64,000 bases of DNA, taken from contig NZ_BEWM01000001.1 in the NCBI RefSeq assembly GCF_002723935.1, positions 248,001 through 312,000 on the forward strand. Direction: 5' to 3'. Made by a program: the position numbers and the translations under genes. The notes under the pieces were generated by a model. The model had not been told where the DNA came from. It saw nothing but the letters and a program-made list of their open reading frames with translations, and did no database searches. The stretch's first letter is position 1; each line of letters opens with the position of its first letter. The DNA is from Gluconobacter cerinus. GTDB taxonomy: Bacteria; Pseudomonadota; Alphaproteobacteria; Acetobacterales; Acetobacteraceae. This document shows positions 26,644 through 35,027 of this stretch, one piece after another.

Positions 26644-28044
26644 ATGCGCTACCGATCTACTCGCGGCGACCTGACCGCCGACGCACCCAACTTCTCCGAC
26701 ATCCTCCTTGCCGGCCTTGCTGGAGACGGTGGTCTCTACATGCCGGAGAGCTGGCCAAAAATCAGCGCCCAGACGTTCCGTGAATGGCGCACCCTCTCCT
26801 ACGCGGACCTGACTGCCGAAGTCATTTCCCTGTTTTCCGAAGGCGCCATTGACCGCGATACTCTTCGCGACATGGCCCGGGACGCCTATGCAGGCTTTGA
26901 TCACGCCGCCGTCGCGCCACTGTGCGAAGTGGAGCAGGACCTTTTCTCACTTGAACTGTTCCATGGTCCTACGCTCGCCTTCAAAGATATGGCGATGCAG
27001 ATGCTCGGCCGCCTGTTCGATCATGTCCTGACGCAGCGGAACCAGAAAGTTACGATCGTCGGTGCGACATCCGGTGACACCGGCTCGGCTGCCATCGAAG
27101 CCTGCCGTGGCCGCGAGCGCCTGTCCGTCGTCATTCTTCACCCAAAAGGTCGGACGTCAGAAGTTCAGCGCCGCCAGATGACAACGGTTCCGGATGACAA
27201 TATCCTGAACATTGCCGTCGAAGGTGACTTCGATACCTGTCAGGACATGGTAAAGGCTCTCTTCGCAGACACAACGTTCCGCGACGAAGTCTCTCTCTCC
27301 GCCGTCAACTCCATCAACTGGGCCCGTATCGCCGCCCAGATCCCGTATTACGTCCGGGCAGCACTGGCATTGGGCGCACCAGACCGCGAAGTGTCTTTCT
27401 CCGTTCCGACCGGCAATTTCGGCAATGTGCTGGCAGCCTGGGCCGCACGCCAGATGGGCCTCCCCATCCGTCGCCTGTGCATTGGGTCGAACCGCAATGA
27501 CATTCTCACGCGCTTTCTGATTGAAAACGATATGAGCGTCCGTACGGTGGAGCCAAGCCTCTCGCCGTCCATGGACATTCAGGTTTCGTCCAATTTCGAA
27601 CGTCTGCTGTTCGAACTTCTGGACCGCAACCCGACGCGTTGCGCTGCGATCATGAAAGAATTCCGTGAAACTGGCCGGATGGCCGTACCACACGATGCGT
27701 GGACGCGCATGAAAGACGTCTTTGACGGTATGACGCTCAGTGATGAGCAGACCAGCGAAGCCATGCGTCACTTCTACAGCGAAAGCCTCTATCTGGCGGA
27801 TCCCCATACGGCGATCGGCCTGGCAGTCGGCAAGCGCTTCCAGGAGCCGGGCATTCCGATGGTTGCGGCAGCCACTGCACATCCTGCCAAATTCCCGGAT
27901 GCTGTTTTCGCAGCGACCGGAATCAAGGCTGCTTTGCCGCCTCACCTCGCTGATCTTTTCGAGCGCCCAGAGCGCTATGACACCATGAGCAGTCAGCTCG
28001 CCGGTATTCAGGATGCGGTTCGCACCCACATCCGCCGCCACTGA
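26644..28044 (+). CDS. thrC: Threonine synthase
   Basis: Pyridoxal-phosphate enzyme converting O-phosphohomoserine to threonine. The 466-residue protein starts with the usual MRYRSTRGD and has GLAGDGGLYMPE, the cofactor lysine in GPTLAFKDMAMQ (near residue 113), the glycine-rich ATSGDTGSAA phosphate loop and VPTGNFGNVLA. It belongs to the longer, E. coli/yeast-like class. No clear ribosome-binding site precedes the ATG. A strong terminator follows. Confidence 0.96.
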   Translation: MRYRSTRGDLTADAPNFSDILLAGLAGDGGLYMPESWPKISAQTFREWRTLSYADLTAEVISLFSEGAIDRDTLRDMARDAYAGFDHAAVAPLCEVEQDLFSLELFHGPTLAFKDMAMQMLGRLFDHVLTQRNQKVTIVGATSGDTGSAAIEACRGRERLSVVILHPKGRTSEVQRRQMTTVPDDNILNIAVEGDFDTCQDMVKALFADTTFRDEVSLSAVNSINWARIAAQIPYYVRAALALGAPDREVSFSVPTGNFGNVLAAWAARQMGLPIRRLCIGSNRNDILTRFLIENDMSVRTVEPSLSPSMDIQVSSNFERLLFELLDRNPTRCAAIMKEFRETGRMAVPHDAWTRMKDVFDGMTLSDEQTSEAMRHFYSESLYLADPHTAIGLAVGKRFQEPGIPMVAAATAHPAKFPDAVFAATGIKAALPPHLADLFERPERYDTMSSQLAGIQDAVRTHIRRH

Positions 28045-28061
28045 CAGGCTTGTTCCTTCCT

Positions 28062-28094
28062 ACAGGCTCCCCATCTCAGGGAGCCTGTCTTTTT
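28062..28094 (+). terminator. Rho-independent terminator of thrC
   Basis: ACAGGCTCCC and GGGAGCCTGT pair perfectly around a 7-base loop and are followed by CTTTTTA. It lies 17 bases after the thrC stop and 18 bases before the M16 protease start, so that operon needs its own promoter or readthrough. Confidence 0.9.
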
Positions 28095-28112
28095 ATGATT
28101 TTACGGAAACTC

Positions 28113-29378
28113 ATGCCCGATACGATTGAAGTCACCACGCTCGACAACGGTCTGACCATCATCACGGAACGCATGGAACGCGTTGAGACCGTATCCTTCG
28201 GCGCCTATGTTTCGATCGGCACACGCGACGAAACTGCCGAAAACAACGGCGTCTCCCACTTTCTCGAGCATATGGCCTTCAAAGGCACAGAAAGACGGTC
28301 CGCAGCCCGTATTGCCGAAGAAATCGAGAATGTCGGTGGTCATATCAATGCTTACACTGCGCGGGAAACAACCGCGTATTACGTCAAGCTCCTCAAGGAG
28401 GATCTGACGCTTGGTGTAGACATTATCGGGGACATTCTGACGCACAGCACGTTTCTGGATGCTGAAATCGAGCGTGAGCGTGGTGTCATCCTTCAGGAAA
28501 TCGGGCAGGCCAACGATACTCCAGATGACATCATCTTCGATCACTTCCAGGAATGTGCCTTCCCGGCTCAACCGATGGGCCGCCCGACGCTAGGAACGGA
28601 AGAGCTCGTTTCAGGCATGACGCGTGAGACGCTGATGGGCTACATGCGTGAACATTACACCACGCGTAACATCACGATCGCCGCGGCCGGCAATCTGCAT
28701 CACCAGCAGGTCGTGGATCTCGTGAAAGAGCACTTCGCCGACCTTCCCACTCATCAGACCCCAACGCCCCGCAATGCGGACTATGCCGGGGGTGACATCC
28801 GCACAACGCGTGAACTGGATCAGGCCCATCTGGTGATGGGCTTCCCGTCTGTCAGCTATCACCACCCTGATCATTACGCTGTCATGATCCTGTCCACCCT
28901 GTTGGGCGGCGGCATGTCTTCGAGGCTCTTTCAGGAAATTCGCGAACGTCGCGGGTTGGTTTACAGCGTCTATTCGTTTGCCTCCCCATTCAGCGACAGT
29001 GGTCTGTTCGGACTTTATGCGGGAACGGGCGAAGCTGAAGTGGCGGAACTGGTACCGGTCATGATTGACGAGCTCAAGCGCCTTCAGGACGGCCTGACAT
29101 CTGAAGAGCTTTCTCGTGCCCGGGCGCAGCTCAAATCATCCCTGCTGATGTCTCTGGAGAGCACGGGTAGCCGGTGCGAACAGCTGGCACGCCAGATCCA
29201 GGTTCATGGCCGCCCTGTTCCTGTCACGGAGACAGTCGGCAAAATTGATGCCGTAACGGAAGCTGACATTCTTCGGGTTGCGAAGACCATCTTTGCAGGC
29301 ACCCCAACTTTCACGGCTATCGGGCCCGTAAAGAATGTGCCTGCCATTGAAGACATCACTGCGAGGCTTGCTGCATGA
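28113..29378 (+). CDS. M16 zinc protease, mitochondrial processing peptidase type
   Basis: A 421-residue inverzincin protease. The zinc site is HFLEH at residues 49-53 (His49, Glu52, His53), with the downstream glutamate expected in AYTARETTAYY...ERERGVILQE. The C-terminal domain has LLGGGMSSRLFQEIRERRGLVYSVYSF, typical of the processing-peptidase/YmxG group. The substrate is unknown. I use ATG 28113; an ATG at 28095 falls in the terminator tract and is less likely. The stop overlaps pmbA by ATGA. Confidence 0.93.
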   Translation: MPDTIEVTTLDNGLTIITERMERVETVSFGAYVSIGTRDETAENNGVSHFLEHMAFKGTERRSAARIAEEIENVGGHINAYTARETTAYYVKLLKEDLTLGVDIIGDILTHSTFLDAEIERERGVILQEIGQANDTPDDIIFDHFQECAFPAQPMGRPTLGTEELVSGMTRETLMGYMREHYTTRNITIAAAGNLHHQQVVDLVKEHFADLPTHQTPTPRNADYAGGDIRTTRELDQAHLVMGFPSVSYHHPDHYAVMILSTLLGGGMSSRLFQEIRERRGLVYSVYSFASPFSDSGLFGLYAGTGEAEVAELVPVMIDELKRLQDGLTSEELSRARAQLKSSLLMSLESTGSRCEQLARQIQVHGRPVPVTETVGKIDAVTEADILRVAKTIFAGTPTFTAIGPVKNVPAIEDITARLAA

Positions 29379-30706
29379 CCACTACGCCCATTGAGGCCCT
29401 CCTCGCCGCTGCCAAACGACATGGTGCCGATCACGCTGATGCCGTGTTCATCAGAAATGAATCCGAATCCGCGATGGTTCGGAAAGGTGTCCCTGAAGGC
29501 ATAGAGCGCTCAGAAAGTGTCGCGCTTGGTCTCCGTGTTTTCCGGGGCCAAAAAGCCGCATCGGTGTCAACCAGCGTTCTGGATGAGGCCGAGTTTGATC
29601 GCCTGGCAGAACAGGCCTGTGCCATGGCGCTCGTCGTACCAGAAGATCGCTTTGGCGGTCTTGCGCCTGACAGCATGGTTGGACACTTTGATGCGTCCGG
29701 TCTGGATCTGGAAGACACGGCAGCACCGCACATGGACGCGCTCTTGGCGCGCGCACGAGAAGCGGAAGACGCTGCCCTGGCTGTGTCTGGTGTTACCAAC
29801 ACGAACGGCGCTTCTGCCGGACACGGACGCACAGTTATTGCGCTTGGTACGTCTGCGGGCTTCATGGGGCGTTACAGCCGTACAGGGCACTCCATCAGCG
29901 CCAGCGTACTGGCCGGTGATGGCGCCCTGATGCAGCGGGACTATGCTCATCACGGCACCGTCCATTTAGAAGATCTGGACGCACCTGCCCTTATCGGCCG
30001 CGAGGCAGGAGAACGTGCTGTCTCGCGCGTGAACCCCTCTCGCCCGAAGACTGGCACATACAGCATCATTTATGATCCGCGGGTTTCCTCCAGCCTGTTG
30101 GGTCATCTGGCGAGTGCCATCAATGGCGCATCCGTTGCGAGAGGCACATCATTCCTGAAAGAAGCCATGGGGACGCGTATTCTGTCCGCTGGCCTGACAG
30201 TTCGTGACGACCCTCGCCGTATTCGTGGTGCGGGCTCGCGCCCCTTCGACGGTGAAGGCTGCGCTGCGACAGCTCTGAATCTGATTTCGGACGGCATTCT
30301 CACCACATGGTTGCTGGATTCCAGAAGCGCCCGTCAGCTTGACCTACGGTCCAACGGGCGCGCAAGCAGAGGCGTTTCAGGTCCACCGAGCCCAAGTGTG
30401 ACAAATCTTCATCTTGAACCAGGTGATCTTTCCGCAGGGGATCTGCGTTCCGATATAAAGGAAGGAATACTGGTCACGGAACTCATGGGATCATCCATCA
30501 ATATGCTGACGGGTGATTACAGCCGAGGGGCTTCCGGCTTCATGATCCGTAACGGCGAGCTTGCTGAGCCCGTTGCGGAACTCACGATTGCCGGAAATCT
30601 TCGGGACATGTTCTCCCGTATGGTTCCGGCCAGCGATCTTTCCTTCCGGAGCAGCGTGAATGCGCCGAGCATCCGGATTGATGGCATGAGCATTGCAGGA
30701 CTTTGA
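29375..30706 (+). CDS. pmbA: TldD/PmbA-family metalloprotease-like protein
   Basis: Cytosolic TldD/PmbA (TldE) protein, known in E. coli for microcin B17 maturation and CcdA degradation. The 443-residue product has the family pattern SVALGLRVFRGQKAAS, ADHADAVFIRNESES, RPKTGTYSIIYDP, and TELMGSSINMLTGDYSRGASGFMIRNGE near the C-terminus. It lacks the TldD-type HExxxH zinc motif, as expected for the PmbA subunit, and a TldD partner is not seen in this window. It sits between the M16 protease and a Tim44-like gene, with ATGA and TGATG overlaps. Confidence 0.93.
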   Translation: MTTTPIEALLAAAKRHGADHADAVFIRNESESAMVRKGVPEGIERSESVALGLRVFRGQKAASVSTSVLDEAEFDRLAEQACAMALVVPEDRFGGLAPDSMVGHFDASGLDLEDTAAPHMDALLARAREAEDAALAVSGVTNTNGASAGHGRTVIALGTSAGFMGRYSRTGHSISASVLAGDGALMQRDYAHHGTVHLEDLDAPALIGREAGERAVSRVNPSRPKTGTYSIIYDPRVSSSLLGHLASAINGASVARGTSFLKEAMGTRILSAGLTVRDDPRRIRGAGSRPFDGEGCAATALNLISDGILTTWLLDSRSARQLDLRSNGRASRGVSGPPSPSVTNLHLEPGDLSAGDLRSDIKEGILVTELMGSSINMLTGDYSRGASGFMIRNGELAEPVAELTIAGNLRDMFSRMVPASDLSFRSSVNAPSIRIDGMSIAGL

Positions 30707-31611
30707 TGCGTAATTTTCGTCTTTTCTCCGTCGCCTGTGCGCTACTTTGCGTGCTGGGTTCCGCCGATGCCCGTCCGGGTGGCGGTGCCTCTATGGGGAG
30801 CCGTGGTTCACGCACCTGGAGTGCGCCTCCACGGACATCCATCACGCCGAGCTGGACACGCCCAATGGACCGGACAATGGCGCCGCAGTCCAACTATGGC
30901 GCACAGACCGCTCCCCGTCCGATGGCTCCCATGACGCCGGGTTATCGCCCGTCCTTTCCAAACCGCCATCCGTTCATGACAGGTTTTGCAGGAGGCCTGC
31001 TGGGCGCTGGTCTGTTCGGAATGCTGAGTGGGCACGGGTTCTTTGGTGGCATGAACGGCGGCACGTCATTCCTTGGATTTTTGTTCCAGGTGTTCGTGAT
31101 TGGTGCGCTGATTATGTTCGTTCTTCGGCTGTTTAATCGTCGCAAGACGGGAGCAAACGGGATGTCTGGCAGTGCTCCGTTCAATGCGGCTGGAGGAAGC
31201 GCTCCCGTCACGTTGAGCAACGACGATTATACCAGCTTCCAGCGCCTCCTTCTTGATATCCAGGCAGCCTGGAGTGCACAGAATACACGTGCGCTTTCCA
31301 GCATGACCACACCGGAAATGGCTGGATACTTCAACGAACAGCTTTCTGATCTCGCCAGCCGTGGCGCACGTAACATTGTTTCCAATGTTCAGTTCCAGCG
31401 TGGCGATCTGTCTGAAGCCTGGCGTGAACGCAACCTGACCTATGCAACGGTTGCCATGCGTTATTCCATGACGGACGTCACGACCGACTCGTTTGGCAAT
31501 GTGATTGATGGAAGCTCAACAGAGCCCGTCACCGTTACGGAACTCTGGACGTTTGTCCGCGCGGACGGGCGCGGGAACTGGATCCTGTCAGCCATCCAGC
31601 AGGCTGGCTGA
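30706..31611 (+). CDS. Tim44-domain membrane protein
   Basis: A 301-residue protein with a signal-like N-terminus, a Gly/Ser/Pro-rich segment (residues about 25-85), glycine-rich hydrophobic stretches (about 88-145) and a C-terminal Tim44-like domain (SFQRLLLDIQAAWSAQNTRALSSMTTPEM...VTVTELWTFVRADG). This is the widespread bacterial architecture with unknown function. It is the second Tim44-domain protein in the window, with low similarity to the one at 7514-8269. ATG 30706 overlaps the pmbA stop, making it the third gene of that operon. Confidence 0.84.
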   Translation: MRNFRLFSVACALLCVLGSADARPGGGASMGSRGSRTWSAPPRTSITPSWTRPMDRTMAPQSNYGAQTAPRPMAPMTPGYRPSFPNRHPFMTGFAGGLLGAGLFGMLSGHGFFGGMNGGTSFLGFLFQVFVIGALIMFVLRLFNRRKTGANGMSGSAPFNAAGGSAPVTLSNDDYTSFQRLLLDIQAAWSAQNTRALSSMTTPEMAGYFNEQLSDLASRGARNIVSNVQFQRGDLSEAWRERNLTYATVAMRYSMTDVTTDSFGNVIDGSSTEPVTVTELWTFVRADGRGNWILSAIQQAG

Positions 31612-31621
31612 AAGTCCGTTC

Positions 31622-31741
31622 CTAGAAACGGATCAGTATAATCACATAGAAAATTGCAGCGAGGGTAATGACCCCTCCTGCAATTCCGACGATACGGCTC
31701 TGACGCCGTTTCGCTGCGAGATCAGGCATCGTTGTTTTCAT
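31622..31741 (-). CDS. 39-residue CoxF-like single-pass membrane peptide
   Basis: MKTTMPDLAAKRRQ followed by one membrane segment and a short basic tail (39 residues). Its ATG overlaps the ctaB stop by ATGA, so it belongs to the ctaB operon. Similar basic-then-hydrophobic peptides next to ctaB in alphaproteobacterial oxidase operons are called CoxF or small assembly proteins. The resemblance is short and pattern-based, so the label is tentative. The gene is too short for most gene finders. Confidence 0.62.
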   Translation of the reverse strand: MKTTMPDLAAKRRQSRIVGIAGGVITLAAIFYVIILIRF

Positions 31742-32685
31742 GACAGCAGAACCCGATCCACCAGAAGACCACAAAATAGAAAAAACAGATAAGCCAGCGA
31801 GTATCGGAAAGCGAAGCGCGCTGGCTTGTCTTTTGTCAGGCTTACGCCCGTTGCATCCTGCTGGTCCATCAGCACACGCAAGGCGCACAGGATGAAGCCC
31901 AGATCCAGCAGGCTTGTCGTCACTGTGTAAAACATTCCGCATTCATGCGCGAAAGATGGCCACAGTGAGACGGCCGTGAGGATAAATGTGTAAAGAAGGA
32001 TCTGCCAGCGTGTATGCCGGGCGCCTTTGACGACCGGCAGCATCGGGATCCCCGCTTTGTCGTAATCCTTGCACGCGTAGAGCGACAGAGACCAGAAGTG
32101 CGGTGGCGTCCAGAGGAACACGATGGCGAACATGGCAACAGGCAAAACCGCCATGGAATTCATGGTCGCTGCCCAGCCGATCATTGGAGGAAACGCTCCG
32201 GCGGCACCACCAATCACGATGTTCTGTGGCGTGCTTCTCTTGAGCCACATCGTATAAACAACGCTGTAGAAAAAGATCGAGAACGCCAGAATGCCTGCGG
32301 CAAGAGCATTTGTGGCAAGCCACAGCACGACAACAGACAGCACGGACAGCGCGATACCATAAACCAGCGCACTATCCGCTGGCATTCTGCCGTCAGGGAT
32401 CGGGCGTACATTGGTTCGGCGCATGACTGCGTCGATATCGCGATCATACCACATATTGATCGCACCGGCGGCGCCAGCACCGATACAGATGCACAGGATC
32501 GTAATGAGACCGATGGGAATGGATGGCCACTGTGGAGCCACAGCCATGCCCGCAGCGCCCGTAAACACAACAAGGGAAATAACGCGCGGCTTCAGCAGAG
32601 CCAGCCAGTCCTTGAGCGACGAGTCTCCTTTATCGCCCAGAACTGAAAAAAGCCCCGAGGGGGCTAGGGGTGTTGCTTCACTCAT
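31738..32685 (-). CDS. ctaB: Protoheme IX farnesyltransferase (heme O synthase)
   Basis: Converts protoheme to heme O by adding a farnesyl group, in the inner membrane. The 315-residue UbiA-family protein has about nine segments and the two diphosphate-binding motifs: NMWYDRDIDAVMRRT near residue 75 and KDYDKAGIPMLPV near 200. The start is ATG 32685, overlapping the upstream oxidase-like gene by ATGA. Heme O serves bo3-type quinol oxidase and is the precursor of heme A. The gene is also called cyoE. No structural genes for an active oxidase are nearby. A terminator-like hairpin lies in codons 7-14. Confidence 0.94.
   Translation of the reverse strand: MSEATPLAPSGLFSVLGDKGDSSLKDWLALLKPRVISLVVFTGAAGMAVAPQWPSIPIGLITILCICIGAGAAGAINMWYDRDIDAVMRRTNVRPIPDGRMPADSALVYGIALSVLSVVVLWLATNALAAGILAFSIFFYSVVYTMWLKRSTPQNIVIGGAAGAFPPMIGWAATMNSMAVLPVAMFAIVFLWTPPHFWSLSLYACKDYDKAGIPMLPVVKGARHTRWQILLYTFILTAVSLWPSFAHECGMFYTVTTSLLDLGFILCALRVLMDQQDATGVSLTKDKPARFAFRYSLAYLFFLFCGLLVDRVLLS
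32645..32665 (-). promoter_or_regulatory. Intrinsic-terminator-like hairpin inside the ctaB 5' coding region
   Basis: Read on the minus strand, AGCCCC, loop CTC, GGGGCT is followed by a run of six T (the stem's last T included), a textbook terminator shape. It covers codons about 7-14 of ctaB, encoding Leu-Ala-Pro-Ser-Gly-Leu-Phe. Placed between the upstream gene and most of ctaB, it could attenuate transcription when translation of the start is slow. It might be coincidental GC-rich coding. Confidence 0.5.
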
Positions 32686-33857
32686 GCTTTGGCCCGGGCG
32701 CGCCCGGTCTCCTTGATCAGGAAAAGTCCGAGTATGCCGAATGTCAGCAGGCTGAGGCCCATCAGGCCTTCTCCGATCACCATCAGTGCTGGCGTCAAGG
32801 AGCAAAGAGCACCCACAAAGGTCAGGCCTGCATGCATACGGCTCAGTGGAGACGGAATATGATCGGGGAGCACACGCATCATCCAGGCATAGAAACCACC
32901 ACAGAGCGCCATGATGCCACCAAATGCCGCAGCTGAATGATCTGTTCCATGGCCCGGCATGAACTCTGCAATCCAACCCGCTGAGAAAAGGATCACGCTG
33001 CCCAACGCCCAAAGCGTCGTCCCGTCCAGTTCCTGGCGCTGCTTCCAGACGTCAATGCAAAGCGCAGTCACCAGCAGGACTGACGGTACAAGCTGCGTCA
33101 ATACAACGAGGCTTCCCTGCACTGCCGCAGGCACACCACCGAAGAGGCCGTCCATCCAGAAGAGCGGACCAACGACGGCCATCACGCCAAAAGCATACGG
33201 AGCCAGCCGGTCAGCCAGTCCTGGCTTATTTCGGCTCGACGACAGCAGATAGCAGACCAGCCCCAGAGCTGGCGTCAGCATCAGGGATGTTTCTGGAAGA
33301 TGAAGCAGACTGACCAGTTCATGGGCAGCATTGGCCGGAGCCCCGTTGATCATCATCCGCGTCATGATTGCAGCAAGAACAGGCGCAACAATCGTCACAC
33401 CTGATGCCGTTGCAAGCATGGACCAGGCCAGTGGGGAAAGCTTCCGGAACTGAAGAACACGTCCTTCAAGAAAAGTCGTGATTATATCCAGAGCGACAGC
33501 GAAAACCCCGACAGCCCAGAGCGCGAGTGCAATGATTGGCTGGATTGGAAGAAACACAACGCCGGATGACAGAAAACAGAAGCCCGTCAGTGTCAGAGCC
33601 GGAAGGGTTGTTCTGTCTGTTCCAAGTTCAGCGGGGAGTAGCCACTGGCCGAATCCACCGAGCGCAGCCGGGCAGATTACAAAGAAAGCCATCAGAATGC
33701 CGTGGCAAAAAGCCTGCCCGGCAGTCGGATGAATCTGAAGGAATGGCAGAGCCAACGACCCACCCAGAAGACCAGCAAACAGTGCCAGTAAAATAAAGGA
33801 TGCGCCGATCCGTCTATTGGAAAGAGCGGGGGTAGAGTCGAAGGCCTGATAAGTCAT
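32682..33857 (-). CDS. Degenerate heme-copper oxidase subunit I homologue
   Basis: A 391-residue polytopic membrane protein that reads as a shortened cytochrome c oxidase subunit I. Matches by eye: HGILMAFFVICPAALGGFGQ (His52 at the low-spin heme position), LDIITTFL and FRKLSPLAWSMLATA near 125-150, LLHLPETSLMLTPALG where functional enzymes have GHPEVY, and FGGIMALCGGFYAWM near 312-326. Low-spin heme ligands His52 and His307 seem kept. CuB/high-spin ligands are lost: His of HPEVY is Leu187 and its Tyr is Ser191; the HH pair is Met235-Asp236; the last His is Thr305. It should bind one heme at most and cannot reduce oxygen. Starts at ATG 33857; cotranscribed with ctaB. Confidence 0.7.
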   Translation of the reverse strand: MTYQAFDSTPALSNRRIGASFILLALFAGLLGGSLALPFLQIHPTAGQAFCHGILMAFFVICPAALGGFGQWLLPAELGTDRTTLPALTLTGFCFLSSGVVFLPIQPIIALALWAVGVFAVALDIITTFLEGRVLQFRKLSPLAWSMLATASGVTIVAPVLAAIMTRMMINGAPANAAHELVSLLHLPETSLMLTPALGLVCYLLSSSRNKPGLADRLAPYAFGVMAVVGPLFWMDGLFGGVPAAVQGSLVVLTQLVPSVLLVTALCIDVWKQRQELDGTTLWALGSVILFSAGWIAEFMPGHGTDHSAAAFGGIMALCGGFYAWMMRVLPDHIPSPLSRMHAGLTFVGALCSLTPALMVIGEGLMGLSLLTFGILGLFLIKETGRARAKA

Positions 33858-33940
33858 GATCGCGTAGTCGGTCCCTGCCAAGGAATACCGCAGCGAGCGT
33901 CGGAATACTCGGCGCCGGCTTAACCGGAGCCATACGCCGA

Positions 33941-34621
33941 TCAGGCGACCAGGGCTGCGGCGTCGCTTTTACTCTCGCATTGCGGCAATGTCACGAGTGT
34001 AAACAGCCCGGCAGGCGGAACGGGCGTCATAGTCGCGCGTTTCAGGTCTTCTGGTGGCAGAAGAGACTCGATTGCGAAGTCCGGATGCCAGCCGAGAGAA
34101 CGGGATGCACGGGCCATGCCGCGCTCTACCGTCAGCCGCAGGCCACCCGTTGCAAGAAAGTGGTTCACAAACAGGATGTGACCGCCCGGACGAACAACAC
34201 GCTTCAGTTCGGCGAGAAGACGGTCGGGGTGTGGAACGACGGACGCGACGAACATTGCAACGGCAATATCAAAGCTGTTGTCTTCGAAAGTCGTGGCTTC
34301 CGCATCCATTTCCAGCAGATCGTCGACGTTGGTCAGACGGTCCTGAAGAACGCGCTGGCGGGCACGGTCAAGCATATCTTCCGACAGATCAATGCCGGTA
34401 ATGCGTTTATCCGGAGAATATGACGGCAGCGCGAGGCCTGTCCCAACGCCAACTTCAAGAACCCGCTCTCCTGGGAGAGCATTTACGGCTTCAACAGCCC
34501 TCTTGCGTCCATAGCCGGAGATACCACCAAAAACAGTATCGTAAACTCGCGCCCATCGACGATAGGCCGCCTTGACGGCCTCCGCATCCAGTGCAGAACG
34601 CGGGGAGAGGGTTGAAGACAT
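33941..34621 (-). CDS. pmtA: Phosphatidylethanolamine N-methyltransferase (PmtA type)
   Basis: SAM-dependent methylation of phosphatidylethanolamine towards phosphatidylcholine, at the membrane. The 226-residue class I methyltransferase has AAYRRWARVYDTVFGG at the N-terminus, motif I VLEVGVGTGLALP, the TGIDLSEDMLDRAR segment, and VVRPGGHILFVNHF. This matches the soluble Rhodobacter PmtA type in length and arrangement. UbiE-like quinone methyltransferases are similar, but the YRRWA...YD opening favours PmtA. Phosphatidylcholine is abundant in acetic acid bacteria. Confidence 0.85.
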   Translation of the reverse strand: MSSTLSPRSALDAEAVKAAYRRWARVYDTVFGGISGYGRKRAVEAVNALPGERVLEVGVGTGLALPSYSPDKRITGIDLSEDMLDRARQRVLQDRLTNVDDLLEMDAEATTFEDNSFDIAVAMFVASVVPHPDRLLAELKRVVRPGGHILFVNHFLATGGLRLTVERGMARASRSLGWHPDFAIESLLPPEDLKRATMTPVPPAGLFTLVTLPQCESKSDAAALVA

Positions 34622-34784
34622 AATATATGCGACCTTCTGTGTCCGCTCCCCATCAAGACTGGAGAGCTTGTCCGGAAACTTCGTTCAGTTGGGTCCTTCT
34701 TGCCCTTCCAGACATGCATCTGGCAAGACACGCGTTGCGGATGACGGGCGAGTTACCCGTTTTTCACCGTTTTGGAGGTCCCGG

Positions 34785-34991
34785 ATGCTGAATTTCCTGC
34801 TAATCCTGCTCTGCCTCGTTACATGGGGCGGTGTCTACGTGTTTCATTTTCGGGGGCAAATTACGGAATGGTGGGATAACCGTTTTGTAAAGGACAAGGC
34901 ACCGGAACCGCAGGACGAGCCTACGCCCGAGTTGCAGCTTCCCATCCGCTATGATGCGGCGTCAGCCGAAACAGAAAAAAAAGACGCCTGA
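34785..34991 (+). CDS. Small single-pass membrane protein
   Basis: A 68-residue protein with one N-terminal membrane segment (residues 2-20), an amphipathic stretch HFRGQITEWWDNRFVKD and an acidic, proline-rich tail. TTGGAGG sits 6-13 bases before the ATG at 34785, a very good ribosome-binding site. No family recognised. It stands alone, divergent from pmtA, and its stop codon lies within the following terminator stem. Confidence 0.68.
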   Translation: MLNFLLILLCLVTWGGVYVFHFRGQITEWWDNRFVKDKAPEPQDEPTPELQLPIRYDAASAETEKKDA

Positions 34992-35013
34992 GCTGTACCG
35001 CTCAGACGTCTTT
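34976..35013. terminator. Bidirectional terminator
   Basis: GACGCCTGAGC and GCTCAGACGTC pair with one mismatch around TGTACC, flanked by a run of A on the left and TTTCTT on the right. It lies between the convergent small membrane gene and gshB. The left arm includes the stop codon of the plus-strand gene. Confidence 0.82.
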
Positions 35014-35027
35014 CTTGCTCCGTCACT

